Part shown: piece by piece, positions 8,347 to 16,289 of the stretch
Layout of the letters: each line of letters begins with the position of its first letter
How positions within the stretch are numbered: the stretch's first letter is position 1
Source of the DNA: Syntrophomonadaceae bacterium
GTDB lineage: Bacteria > Bacillota > Dethiobacteria > DTU022
DNA length: 61,148 bases
Direction: 5' to 3'
Assembly: GCA_007119965.1 (NCBI GenBank)
Contig: SKOR01000016.1
Span: 1 to 61,148 of the forward strand
Notes under the pieces: model-generated
The model's database searches: none
Told to the model about the DNA's origin: nothing
Seen by the model: the letters and a program-made list of their open reading frames with translations, nothing else
Position numbers and translations under genes: made by a program

Positions 8347-10539
8347 ATGAGCAGCCGGCATATGCAGGAATTAAGAGCCAGTCAGGCAGCAGATCTGGAA
8401 TTATTTTTTTACCCCGGTTCCATAGCAGTGATCGGGGCCAGCCAGAACGCACTAAAGCCAAACGGTATTCCTTTATACCTGTTGAACATGTTTGGATATA
8501 AGGGGGACGTCTATCCTGTTAACCCAAAATATGATCGGGTTGGCGGATTAAAATGCTACCCTTCAGTGCTCGACATTGAAGCCCCGGTAGACCTCGCGAT
8601 TATCGGCGTCGCTGCCGCCCAGGCGCAGGCTGTTTTAAAAGAGTGTGCCGAAAAGAAAATAAAAGCGGTAATTATATTTACATCTGGTTTTGCTGAAATC
8701 GGGGAAGAAGGGCGCGCGAAGCAGGAAGAGATAACTAAACTGTCTGAAGAAAGCGGTATGCGTATCCTCGGCCCAAACTGCCTCGGAATCTTAAACTATT
8801 ACAATGGCAATATGGCCAGCTTTTTTTATAACCAGGAAAACAAAGACCTGGTTCACCCGAAAAAGCTTTCCTTTATAACCCAGAGCGGAGGCCTGGGCGG
8901 TATTATCTACCAGATGGTTATGCAGTTGTCGATCGGCTTCAATTATTTTGTCAGCACCGGCAACGAGGCGGATGTTTCGTTTGCCGAGATTCTAAATTAC
9001 CTGGTAATGCAGGATGAAGTAACGATAGTAGCAGGGTACCTTGAAGGACTGCAGGGCGATGGCAGGCTCTTCACGCAGGCCTGCCGCCATGCGCTTGAAA
9101 ATAAAAAACTGGTCACCATGCTTAAAGTCGGCCGCACAGAGAGTGGAGCTGCCGCCGCTGCTTCCCACACGGGTGCCCTGGTCGGGTCAGACCAGGTTTA
9201 CAATGGTATGTTCAAACAGTTTGGAGTGCCCCGTGCTGACGATGTTGAGCAGATGAACGCTTTGGTTGCCCTTTATGCCACAGGGCGCATCCCAAAAGGC
9301 AAGAAAATGGCAATTATCACCATTTCTGGCGGCGGAGGGGTTGTCGTGGCCGACAAATGCCCTGAGTACGGCCTGGAAGTAGTAAGCCTGACCGATTATA
9401 CGCAGGATAAATTACGCGAATTTTTTCCGGCCTACGGATCTGTCCGCAACCCCGTGGATTTAACCGCCCAGCTATTTATCGATACGGGCCTCTTCCAGCA
9501 GGCGCTGCGGCTGGTTATGCAGGACCCCGAAGTCGATGTGGGCGGCTTTTTCTATAATCTTGAAATGCCTGACCCCGAGGCGGCCAAGAAAATTATTGAG
9601 GTTTACCGGGAAGTGGATAAACCTCTAGTTATCTTTACCTGGCCGACAGGGCAGGACTATGCGCTGGAGGCTAAGAAAAGCCTTGTCCAGGCAGGTGTAC
9701 CAGTGATTGAACATATCCCGAGCGGCCTATGGGCGATCAGTTCGCTGGCCGAGTGGGCCCGTAAAACTGAAAGATCGCATACCTACCCTGCTTACAGCTC
9801 CGGTGAAGAACAAAGAAAATCCCTCCAGCTGATAAAAGAAAGTTTTTCTGCAGAGGACGGGGTGATGACCGAATGGCAGTCTAAACAGATTTTAGATTTC
9901 TACGGAATCCCGGTTACAAAAGAAATACTGGCAGCAACTGCGCAGGAAGCCTCAGAAGCGGCCTCTGTAATTGGTTTTCCCGTAGCGCTTAAAATAATGT
10001 CTCCCGATCTGCTGCACAAAACAGATGTGGGCGGAGTGGTGTTAAATGTAAACAGTGAAGATGAAGTTGAAAAAGCTTGCCGCGAGATTCTAGACCGGGC
10101 CCGGGCCCACAAACCCGGGGCCAGGATTGAAGGAGTTCTGGTTCAGGAAATGCTAAGCCCGGGGCTGGAAGTGATCGTCGGCATTAAGAAAGATCCGGTT
10201 TTCGGCCCTGCGGTAGTCTTTGGGTTGGGCGGGGTATTCGTAGAGGTCCTCAAAGATGTTTCAACCAGGGTTGCCCCCCTCAGCGAAGAAGACGCCCGCG
10301 AGATGATAAGCGAGATTAAGGGCCGGGCCCTTTTGGCCGGTTATCGCGGCAGTCTGCCGCGTGACATCGATGCCCTGGTAGGTGTGCTGTTGAAAGTTTC
10401 ACGACTGGCTGTTGAATTGGAAGACCTGGTTGAGGAAGTGGATATCAACCCGCTTATCCTCTATGAAAAGGGAGCCGGCGCTGTTGCTGCCGACGCCCTG
10501 GTAATAGCAAAAAAAGGCCGGGCCCGGAGTTTTGGGTAA
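8347..10539 (+). CDS. ADP-forming acyl-CoA (acetyl-CoA) synthetase, fused alpha-beta type
   Basis: A fused enzyme of about 730 residues that interconverts acyl-CoA + ADP + Pi with acid + CoA + ATP, giving substrate-level ATP in anaerobes. Domains in order are a CoA-binding Rossmann domain (FYPGSIAVIGASQN, residues about 18-31), two succinyl-CoA-ligase-like domains with the phospho-His candidate His274 in ASHTGALVG, and a C-terminal ATP-grasp domain from about residue 500 (VALKIMSPDLLHKTDVGGV). AAGGAGG lies 9 nt before the ATG at 8347; a TTG at 8344 is in frame. The acyl substrate cannot be read from sequence. With the acyl-CoA dehydrogenase at 57.8 kb it fits fatty- or organic-acid metabolism. 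Confidence 0.88.
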   Translation: MSSRHMQELRASQAADLELFFYPGSIAVIGASQNALKPNGIPLYLLNMFGYKGDVYPVNPKYDRVGGLKCYPSVLDIEAPVDLAIIGVAAAQAQAVLKECAEKKIKAVIIFTSGFAEIGEEGRAKQEEITKLSEESGMRILGPNCLGILNYYNGNMASFFYNQENKDLVHPKKLSFITQSGGLGGIIYQMVMQLSIGFNYFVSTGNEADVSFAEILNYLVMQDEVTIVAGYLEGLQGDGRLFTQACRHALENKKLVTMLKVGRTESGAAAAASHTGALVGSDQVYNGMFKQFGVPRADDVEQMNALVALYATGRIPKGKKMAIITISGGGGVVVADKCPEYGLEVVSLTDYTQDKLREFFPAYGSVRNPVDLTAQLFIDTGLFQQALRLVMQDPEVDVGGFFYNLEMPDPEAAKKIIEVYREVDKPLVIFTWPTGQDYALEAKKSLVQAGVPVIEHIPSGLWAISSLAEWARKTERSHTYPAYSSGEEQRKSLQLIKESFSAEDGVMTEWQSKQILDFYGIPVTKEILAATAQEASEAASVIGFPVALKIMSPDLLHKTDVGGVVLNVNSEDEVEKACREILDRARAHKPGARIEGVLVQEMLSPGLEVIVGIKKDPVFGPAVVFGLGGVFVEVLKDVSTRVAPLSEEDAREMISEIKGRALLAGYRGSLPRDIDALVGVLLKVSRLAVELEDLVEEVDINPLILYEKGAGAVAADALVIAKKGRARSFG

Positions 10540-10640
10540 ATAATTTATTTTTCTGCGTGATTTTAAAATGCTTGCAAAGGCCCGAATGTTTATGTTAGAG
10601 TGAAAATGTTGCTTATGCTATAATGATCGCAGGTGAAAAA

Positions 10641-11060
10641 GTGACAAAATTGAAAATAAAAAAAGCCGACTACATGTTAGTCCTGGCAATACTGGTTTTG
10701 GGAATAGCCGGATTCTGGTTCAATATTCAGGGTGTCGGCGCTGAAGAACAAAAATATGCTTCTGTTTATGTTCAGAATGAACAGGTAGCAGAGCTGTCGC
10801 TCTCTTCAGGGGATCAATTCAGCTATACTTTTAATTTTGGATCGCAGGATCAGTATACAGCCCACCTGGAAGTTGAGGATGGTCGGATAAGGATGCAGAC
10901 TCTCGATGAAGATATCTGCCCCAAACATATATGTTCCCATACGGGTTGGATAGAATACTCCTACGAGAAGATTGTCTGTCTGCCTAACCAAATTATGATT
11001 ACCTTTAATGAATCTACCCGGGGCAGCGACAGCGAAGAGGTAGACGGGGTAACTTATTAA
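10641..11060 (+). CDS. NusG domain II-containing exported or membrane-anchored protein
   Basis: A small protein with one N-terminal hydrophobic segment (DYMLVLAILVLGIAGFWF), then a NusG-domain-II fold (DUF1312 type) with the signature CPKHICSHTGWI and IVCLPNQIMI near the C-terminus. In Clostridia such proteins are common but their function is unknown. The GTG at 10641 has AGGTG 5 nt upstream; an ATG at 10623 is in frame but overlaps a TATAAT-like box and lacks an SD. The two Cys pairs might bind metal or form disulfides (inference). Confidence 0.75.
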   Translation: MTKLKIKKADYMLVLAILVLGIAGFWFNIQGVGAEEQKYASVYVQNEQVAELSLSSGDQFSYTFNFGSQDQYTAHLEVEDGRIRMQTLDEDICPKHICSHTGWIEYSYEKIVCLPNQIMITFNESTRGSDSEEVDGVTY

Positions 11061-11136
11061 CCGGCAGATAGAGCCAGCCGAGTGATGTTCTCAGCGAAGA
11101 AGAGGTTCCGGTATGCAGATTGCCGTTTTATCTTTG

Positions 11137-11165
11137 TTGACAAAGAAAATAAAGGTCTATATAAT
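11137..11165 (+). promoter_or_regulatory. Consensus sigma-A promoter of the yceD-rpmF(-plsX-fab) unit
   Basis: TTGACA at 11137-11142, a 17-nt spacer and TATAAT at 11160-11165 match the vegetative consensus at all twelve positions. Transcription would start near 11172, leaving a short leader before the yceD start at 11196. This excludes longer N-terminal versions of the yceD protein that would begin upstream of the promoter. Confidence 0.85.
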
Positions 11166-11195
11166 TACTTTAGTTTTTTTGGGGATGTGGTGATT

Positions 11196-11726
11196 ATGCA
11201 CATATACCTGCCTGAGATAAAGGATAAAGACGGGGCAGCAGTAGAATACAGCTTTGAAAGTGATCTGGCTGACTCCTTTGATGATTTTTCCGAGGGCAGT
11301 ACTTTACAAATGCAGGTCAGCGTCAGCTGCAGCGCAGACAAGATCCTGATCAGCGGCAGTTTCAAAGCGACAATTAATGCCGTTTGCTCGAGGTGCCTGG
11401 TAACTTTTCAGCACAATTTGAAAACTGACTTCAGCGATGCTTTTACAATAATCACTGAAGCGCCGTTAGAAAGCGCTCGAGGCAACCTGGCTGCCGAAAC
11501 CGCTAATATGCAGACCGTAAGCGGCAATTACCTTTATCTGGATGAGTATATCCGTCAGCTGATTATACTGGCCCAGGAATACAATCCCCTTTGCAAAACG
11601 GATTGCAAGGGTATTTGCGCCGGGTGTGGAGCTGATCTAAACCAGGCAACCTGCAGCTGTAACCTCGATGAAGATGAGGTCGACATTAGGCTGCTAAAGC
11701 TAAAGGAGTTAAAAAACAACAGATAA
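11196..11726 (+). CDS. YceD/DUF177 family protein
   Basis: A 176-residue DUF177 protein, a family almost always encoded directly before rpmF and linked to rRNA/ribosome metabolism in bacteria and plastids. The core starts MHIYLPEIKDKDG. Cysteines form two groups, CSRC near residues 66-69 and CKTDCKGICAGCGADLNQA with CSC near 131-153, likely a zinc site. The frame is open to 11082, but a perfect promoter at 11137-11165 lies inside that stretch. GGGGATGTGGTG precedes the ATG at 11196. rpmF follows after 37 bp. Confidence 0.82.
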   Translation: MHIYLPEIKDKDGAAVEYSFESDLADSFDDFSEGSTLQMQVSVSCSADKILISGSFKATINAVCSRCLVTFQHNLKTDFSDAFTIITEAPLESARGNLAAETANMQTVSGNYLYLDEYIRQLIILAQEYNPLCKTDCKGICAGCGADLNQATCSCNLDEDEVDIRLLKLKELKNNR

Positions 11727-11763
11727 GCCTGACGGCAGATAAGTCTAATAAGGAGGCGTTACA

Positions 11764-11940
11764 GTGGCTGTTCCAAAGAGAAGGACTTCAAAATCAAAAC
11801 GGGACATGAGAAGGTCTCAGACTAAACTTACCGTTCCCCGCCTGGTTCCCTGCCCGAAGTGCCATGACTTAAAACCCGGCCATCGGGTTTGTTTAAGTTG
11901 CGGGCATTATAAAGACCGGGAAATTGTAAAAGTGAAATAA
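11764..11940 (+). CDS. rpmF: 50S ribosomal protein L32
   Basis: A 58-residue L32: starts VAVPKRRTSKSKRDMRRSQ and has the zinc-ribbon cysteines CPKC and CLSCG. GTG start with AAGGAGG 7 nt upstream. Its place after yceD and before plsX is the standard order. Confidence 0.95.
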   Translation: MAVPKRRTSKSKRDMRRSQTKLTVPRLVPCPKCHDLKPGHRVCLSCGHYKDREIVKVK

Positions 11941-11952
11941 TAATTGCTTTTA

Positions 11953-11988
11953 AATACGCCCCTTTTAGCTGGACCTAAGGGGCGTATT
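11953..11988 (+). terminator. Hairpin between rpmF and plsX (terminator or attenuator)
   Basis: Twelve-base arms AATACGCCCCTT (11953-11964) and AAGGGGCGTATT (11977-11988) are perfectly complementary with a 12-nt loop. The following bases are only moderately T-rich, so partial termination that sets the ratio of rpmF to the fab genes is plausible. Confidence 0.6.
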
Positions 11989-12024
11989 GCTTTATTGCAG
12001 GTTTAAGCAGGGGAAGTGATTTGT

Positions 12025-13059
12025 TTGGTAAGAGTGGCAGTAGATGCGATGGGTGGAGATCATGCTCCGTCAGAAATTATCAGCGGCGCTTTATCTGCGC
12101 TCACTTTATTAAATAACCTTAATTTGACCCTGGTTGGGGATGAGGAAAAAATCCGCAAAACTTTAGACGGCTTGAAGTTCCCTGCAGACCGGGTGGAGAT
12201 CTTTCATGCCGTCGAGGTTATTGAATGTGATGACGATCCGGGCTTATCGATTAGAAATAAAAAAGATTCTTCCATGGTTAAAGCCCTGAAGATGGTTCGC
12301 GAAGGTAAGGCCGATGCTGTACTCAGCGCAGGCAATACGGGGGCCCTGATGGCCGGAGGGGTACTCTTTCTGGGCCGCCTCAGCGGCATAAGCCGCCCGG
12401 CACTGCTGACCCCGATGCCCAGCTTTGAAGGTGAGCCGGTATTATTCCTTGATGTGGGCGCTAATATGGATGCCAGCCCGGAACAGCTCTTGCAGTACGC
12501 CCACATGGGCAGGATTTATGCCCAGCAGATCCTGGGTTGCAGTGAACCCCGGGTAGCCCTGCTTAATGTGGGTGTTGAAAAAAATAAAGGCAACAGCCAG
12601 GCCAGGCGGGCTTACAGCCTGTTTGAAGATCACCTGCCCGGTTTCTGCGGCAATGTTGAAGGAACGGAAGTCTTTTTTAACGCGGCAGATGTCGTGATCT
12701 GCGATGGCTTCGTCGGAAATATCTTCCTGAAAACTTCTGAAGGCCTCTCCAGGGCGATTTTAAGTTACTTCAGGCAGGAAATCAATAATAAACTTTTCTA
12801 TAAACTGGGGGCTTTGCTGCTAAAGCCTGTTTTTCTGGGCTTACGCAACCAGATTGATACCTCCGGGTATGGCGGGGCCCCGCTGCTCGGCGTAAACGGA
12901 TTGTGCATAAAATGCCACGGTTCTTCCCGGGCCAAATCAATTGAACAGGCATTAATCAAACAGGCTTACCCGTTTGTGCAGAATAATGTCACCAGCAAAC
13001 TTCAGGATGCCCTTGAAGATCTGGCCGGCGAAATCGAGGAGACAGCAGGCAGTGAATAA
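12025..13059 (+). CDS. plsX: Phosphate acyltransferase PlsX
   Basis: PlsX converts acyl-ACP and phosphate to acyl-phosphate for PlsY in phospholipid synthesis. The N-terminus VRVAVDAMGGDHAPSEI is diagnostic, and the LSAGNTGALMAGG, DVGANMD and DGFVGNIFLKTSEG motifs are present. A GTG at 12016 is in frame, but AGGGGAA lies directly against it; that SD is well placed for the TTG at 12025, giving 344 residues. No fapR gene or FapR-type operator is seen next to it. It overlaps fabH by 8 bp. Confidence 0.93.
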   Translation: MVRVAVDAMGGDHAPSEIISGALSALTLLNNLNLTLVGDEEKIRKTLDGLKFPADRVEIFHAVEVIECDDDPGLSIRNKKDSSMVKALKMVREGKADAVLSAGNTGALMAGGVLFLGRLSGISRPALLTPMPSFEGEPVLFLDVGANMDASPEQLLQYAHMGRIYAQQILGCSEPRVALLNVGVEKNKGNSQARRAYSLFEDHLPGFCGNVEGTEVFFNAADVVICDGFVGNIFLKTSEGLSRAILSYFRQEINNKLFYKLGALLLKPVFLGLRNQIDTSGYGGAPLLGVNGLCIKCHGSSRAKSIEQALIKQAYPFVQNNVTSKLQDALEDLAGEIEETAGSE

Positions 13060-14041
13060 AGCGTTTAATACAATTATCATCGGCACAGGGGCCGCTCTTC
13101 CCGACACGGTGATCACCAACCGCGATCTGGAAAAAATGGTTGATACAAATGATCAATGGATCGTTTCCCGGACAGGGATTCGGGAAAGAAGGAAGCTGGA
13201 GGATGGCTTATCAAATGTCGATCTTACTGAGCGGGCTTCCCGGGAGGCCCTGGAGAGGGCCGGCTTAGATCCATCCGAGCTTGATATGATTATTGTTGCC
13301 ACGGTAACTCCCGACTACCCCACACCTTCAACTTCATGTTTGCTCCAGGCCAGGCTTAAAGCTTTCAAGGCTGCGGCTGTCGATCTTTCCGCAGGGTGTA
13401 CCGGATTTGTCTACGCCCTGACAGTAGGGCACCAGTTTATTCGCAGCGGAACTTATAAAAACATCCTGGTTGTCGGGGCCGAAGTTCTATCCAGGGTTAC
13501 TGACTGGAAAGACCGCAGCACCTGTGTCCTCTTTGGAGACGGAGCAGGGGCAGCGGTGTTGGCCCCAACGGAGGAAGATCGCGGCATCATGAGTTTTTCT
13601 CTACATGCTGACGGACGGGGCGGGAAGCTGTTGATGATCCCGGGTGGTGGCAGTGCGCTGCCGGCCAGCGAGGAGTCGTTGCATAACAGGATGCATTTTA
13701 TTAAAATGAATGGAAACGAGATTTTTAAATTTGCCGTAAAAGCAGTTGACGAAAACCTTTCTCAGTTAATGGCCCGCGAAAACCTCAAGCCCGAAGACCT
13801 GGATTACCTGTTCCTTCACCAGGCAAATATGAGGATTATTGAATATATCCGTAAACGCCTTAAACTGCCTCCGGAAAAAGTGCCGGTTAATATTGACCGT
13901 TACGGCAACACTTCTTCGGCAACCATTCCCGTTGCCATCCATGAAGAGATCATTGCCGGTCGGATGGCAGAAGGTGATTTAGTGGCCATGGTTGCTTTCG
14001 GTGCGGGATTGACCTGGGGCGGGCTGTTGATGAAATGGTAG
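13052..14041 (+). CDS. fabH: 3-oxoacyl-ACP synthase III (FabH)
   Basis: FabH condenses an acyl-CoA with malonyl-ACP to start fatty acid synthesis. The triad is readable: Cys116 in SAGCTGF, His256 in HQAN, and Asn286 in YGNTSS (numbering from the GTG at 13052). Length is 329 residues, as expected. The frame extends upstream into plsX, but the GTG at 13052 starts the homologous part and has CGAGGAG upstream, with an 8-bp overlap suggesting translational coupling. Confidence 0.94.
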   Translation: MNKAFNTIIIGTGAALPDTVITNRDLEKMVDTNDQWIVSRTGIRERRKLEDGLSNVDLTERASREALERAGLDPSELDMIIVATVTPDYPTPSTSCLLQARLKAFKAAAVDLSAGCTGFVYALTVGHQFIRSGTYKNILVVGAEVLSRVTDWKDRSTCVLFGDGAGAAVLAPTEEDRGIMSFSLHADGRGGKLLMIPGGGSALPASEESLHNRMHFIKMNGNEIFKFAVKAVDENLSQLMARENLKPEDLDYLFLHQANMRIIEYIRKRLKLPPEKVPVNIDRYGNTSSATIPVAIHEEIIAGRMAEGDLVAMVAFGAGLTWGGLLMKW

Positions 14042-14111
14042 CGCTGCAGCCCGAAGTTACCTGGTTATACAAGGCGCAGGAAGTTATTATTGTTTAAATT
14101 CTGCCCGGCGA

Positions 14112-14149
14112 ACCTGCAGATCCGAATCCCTTCGGAGATTTAAGCAGGT
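14112..14149 (-). repeat. Intergenic structured repeat, copy A (reverse orientation)
   Basis: Outer arms ACCTGC (14112-14117) and GCAGGT (14144-14149), inner arms TCCGAA and TTCGGA with a 4-nt loop. Read on the minus strand it carries the 15-nt core TCCGAAGGGATTCGG shared with the copies at 25.3 and 35.2 kb. It fills the gap between fabH and fabD. Confidence 0.6.
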
Positions 14150-14194
14150 GCTGTTAAATGGCCACAATGATAATCTGCATGGGAGTTGATCCTG

Positions 14195-15127
14195 ATGAAA
14201 ACAGCTTTCTTATTTCCGGGCCAGGGGGCCCAATTTGTCGGTATGGGCCGCGATTTTTATGAGCATTTTCCTGAAGCCGGCTCTGTGTTTAAGCAGGCTG
14301 AAGATGTGCTCGGATCAGAATTTCTGGAATTGATCTTTAACGGTCCTGAGAATAAACTGCAGATGACCGAATATACCCAACCGGCTATTCTTACCGTAAG
14401 CGTGGCCATATTCCGGGCGCTTGAAAAACTTGATCTCAAACCTGCCGGCCTCGCCGGGCTTAGCCTCGGCGAGTACAGTGCATTGGTGGCTGCAGGTTCG
14501 TTGTCTTTTCAGGAAGCCCTGCCCCTGGTTCAGAAGCGGGGAATATTTATGCAGGAAGCGGTTGCCGAGGGAGAGGGCTCCATGGCAGCAATTATGGGGC
14601 TTTCGCATCCCCAGGTTGAAAAGGTATGCTATGATGCCCGAATTGAAGGCCTGGTTTCACCTGCAAACTACAACTGCCCCGGCCAGATTGTGATTTCCGG
14701 CCAGACAGCAGCAGTTAAAGCGGCGGTTAACCTGGCCAGGGAGGCTGGTGCTAAAAAAGTAACAGAATTAAAAGTCAGCGCCCCGTTTCACTGCGCCCTG
14801 CTGCAACCGGTTGAAGCGAGGCTCGCCGCTGAGCTGTCGAAAATTACGGTTAATGAGCCGACAGTTCCTGTCGTTTTTAACGTTTCAGCGCAATTTGGTT
14901 CCAATCCCCAGCAAATTAAAGAGAACCTGGTTAACCAGGTAAGCAACCCGATCCTGTGGGAACAGTCGGTACGTAACCTGATTGCCGCGGGAATTGATAC
15001 TTTTATCGGTCTCGGTCCGGGAAACTCCCTGGGCAGGCTGATGAAACGGATTGCCCCCGAACTGAAAACATTCTCTGTTGAAAAAGTTGAGCATATTACT
15101 CAGCTTAAGGGTGATGGATTTATTTAA
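14195..15127 (+). CDS. fabD: Malonyl-CoA:ACP transacylase (FabD)
   Basis: FabD loads malonyl groups onto ACP. The nucleophile is Ser90 in GLSLGEYSA and the partner His199 in SAPFHCALL; the N-terminus KTAFLFPGQGAQFVGMG is typical. Length 310 residues. The ATG at 14195 has GGGAG 9 nt upstream; a TTG at 14186 is in frame but too near the SD. In many Clostridia fabK lies between fabH and fabD; here only a 153-bp gap with repeat copy A is present. Confidence 0.95.
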   Translation: MKTAFLFPGQGAQFVGMGRDFYEHFPEAGSVFKQAEDVLGSEFLELIFNGPENKLQMTEYTQPAILTVSVAIFRALEKLDLKPAGLAGLSLGEYSALVAAGSLSFQEALPLVQKRGIFMQEAVAEGEGSMAAIMGLSHPQVEKVCYDARIEGLVSPANYNCPGQIVISGQTAAVKAAVNLAREAGAKKVTELKVSAPFHCALLQPVEARLAAELSKITVNEPTVPVVFNVSAQFGSNPQQIKENLVNQVSNPILWEQSVRNLIAAGIDTFIGLGPGNSLGRLMKRIAPELKTFSVEKVEHITQLKGDGFI

Positions 15128-15212
15128 AAAGGGTTTTAAGCCGCCCATGGCGGATATTTATGAGCGGGGCAAACAGCAGCCCGCAGGAAAGTCCGAGATA
15201 AGAAGCTTCTAA
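15114..15212 (+). CDS. Possible 32-residue small protein overlapping the fabD end
   Basis: An ATG at 15114 inside the end of fabD opens a 32-codon frame ending TAA at 15212. The peptide starts MDLFKKGFKPPMADIYERGK and is basic. AAGGGTG stands directly before the ATG, closer than usual for an SD. I know no family for it. It may be a coupled small protein or chance; conservation would decide. Confidence 0.2.
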   Translation: MDLFKKGFKPPMADIYERGKQQPAGKSEIRSF

Positions 15213-15244
15213 ATTATATCTGGATCGGGGGAAAGGTGATGATC

Positions 15245-15988
15245 ATGGATTTATCAGGTAAAACAGCGATAGTTACCGGCGCCTCGAGGGGCATCGGCCG
15301 GGCAACAGCTTTATCATTAGCCCGCTCAGGGGCTTTTGTCGTGATCAACTACAGCAGCAGCAAAGCTGCTGCAGAAGAGGTCAAAAGGGAAATTGAGGGC
15401 ATGGGCGGGTCAGCCCTGGTAGTCGGGGCCGATGTTTCCGACTACGGGCAGTGCGAAAAATTAATCATGAGCGCTATTGACCATTTTAAGAGAATTGATA
15501 TACTTGTAAATAATGCGGGCATAACCCGCGATAATCTGTTGGCCAGGATGAAGGCGGAAGAGTGGCAGTCTGTAATCGACACCAACTTAAATGGGGTATA
15601 TAATTGTTGCCGGGCCGTCTTAAGGCCTCTGCTCAAACAGAAAAGCGGTGGCAGGATTATTAATATCGCTTCTGTGGCGGGAATACACGGCAACAGCGGC
15701 CAGGCCAACTATGCTGCAGCAAAAGGCGGTGTAATCGCTTTCAGCAAATCACTGGCGAAAGAGCTTGGTTCCCGGAATATTACCGTAAACGCGGTTGCCC
15801 CGGGATTTATTGAAACCGAAATGACCGCGGTGCTCTCGGATGATGTAAAAGATCGGGTTTTATCACACATTGCCCTGGGCCGCTTAGGCCGGCCGGAAGA
15901 GGTAGCCGAGGTTGTTTTATTTTTGGCCGCATCGGCAAACTATGTAACCGGCCAGGTTATATCAGTTGACGGAAATCTGTCTATGTGA
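15245..15988 (+). CDS. fabG: 3-oxoacyl-ACP reductase (FabG)
   Basis: An NADPH-dependent short-chain dehydrogenase that reduces 3-oxoacyl-ACP. It has the TGASRGIG cofactor motif near residues 12-19, NNAG, the Ser in INIASVAG, the YAAAK catalytic pair, and the C-terminal [14 protein letters not shown]. Length is 247 residues from the ATG at 15245, which has AAAGGTGAT upstream; GTG 15236 and ATG 15239 are in frame but overlap that SD. It sits between fabD and acpP, as in most fab clusters. Confidence 0.94.
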   Translation: MDLSGKTAIVTGASRGIGRATALSLARSGAFVVINYSSSKAAAEEVKREIEGMGGSALVVGADVSDYGQCEKLIMSAIDHFKRIDILVNNAGITRDNLLARMKAEEWQSVIDTNLNGVYNCCRAVLRPLLKQKSGGRIINIASVAGIHGNSGQANYAAAKGGVIAFSKSLAKELGSRNITVNAVAPGFIETEMTAVLSDDVKDRVLSHIALGRLGRPEEVAEVVLFLAASANYVTGQVISVDGNLSM

Positions 15989-16030
15989 CATGTTGTCACT
16001 CTCATGATAGACTATACATATTGATGAGAG
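15985..16030 (+). promoter_or_regulatory. Two inverted repeats between fabG and acpP
   Basis: GTGACA-TGT-TGTCAC (15985-15999) is a perfect palindrome covering the fabG stop. A second pair, CTCTCAT (15999-16005) and ATGAGAG (16024-16030), ends at the base before the acpP SD. They could be RNA hairpins that protect the acpP message or tune its translation, or a DNA operator. Confidence 0.4.
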
Positions 16031-16041
16031 GAGGTGGATTA

Positions 16042-16269
16042 GTGAGCGTTGAGAATAAGGTTAAAGATATAATTGCCGATCAGCTTGAAGTAGCGGTCGA
16101 CAAATTATCAAGGGAAACAACTTTTGAAGATATTGATGCTGATTCGCTTGACATTGTGGAGCTGGTTATGGCTTTGGAAGAAGAGTTTGACCTGGAAATT
16201 TCCGACCAGGAAATTGAGAATATTAATACCGTTGGCGATGTAATAAAGTATATCGAATCGAAAGTATAG
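16042..16269 (+). CDS. acpP: Acyl carrier protein
   Basis: A 75-residue acidic ACP with the phosphopantetheine attachment site Ser35 in [16 protein letters not shown]. The GTG at 16042 follows GAGGAGGTGG at an ideal distance; the frame is open farther upstream (15985), but that part overlaps fabG and is not ACP-like. The strong SD fits the high expression ACP needs. fabF follows after 20 bp. Confidence 0.95.
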   Translation: MSVENKVKDIIADQLEVAVDKLSRETTFEDIDADSLDIVELVMALEEEFDLEISDQEIENINTVGDVIKYIESKV

Positions 16270-16289
16270 TAATATTTTGAGGTGAAAAT

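Noticed and set aside
11160-11200. FapR operator overlapping the yceD promoter
   Set aside because: The expected TTAGTACC...GGTACTAA-type inverted repeat is not present here or before plsX.
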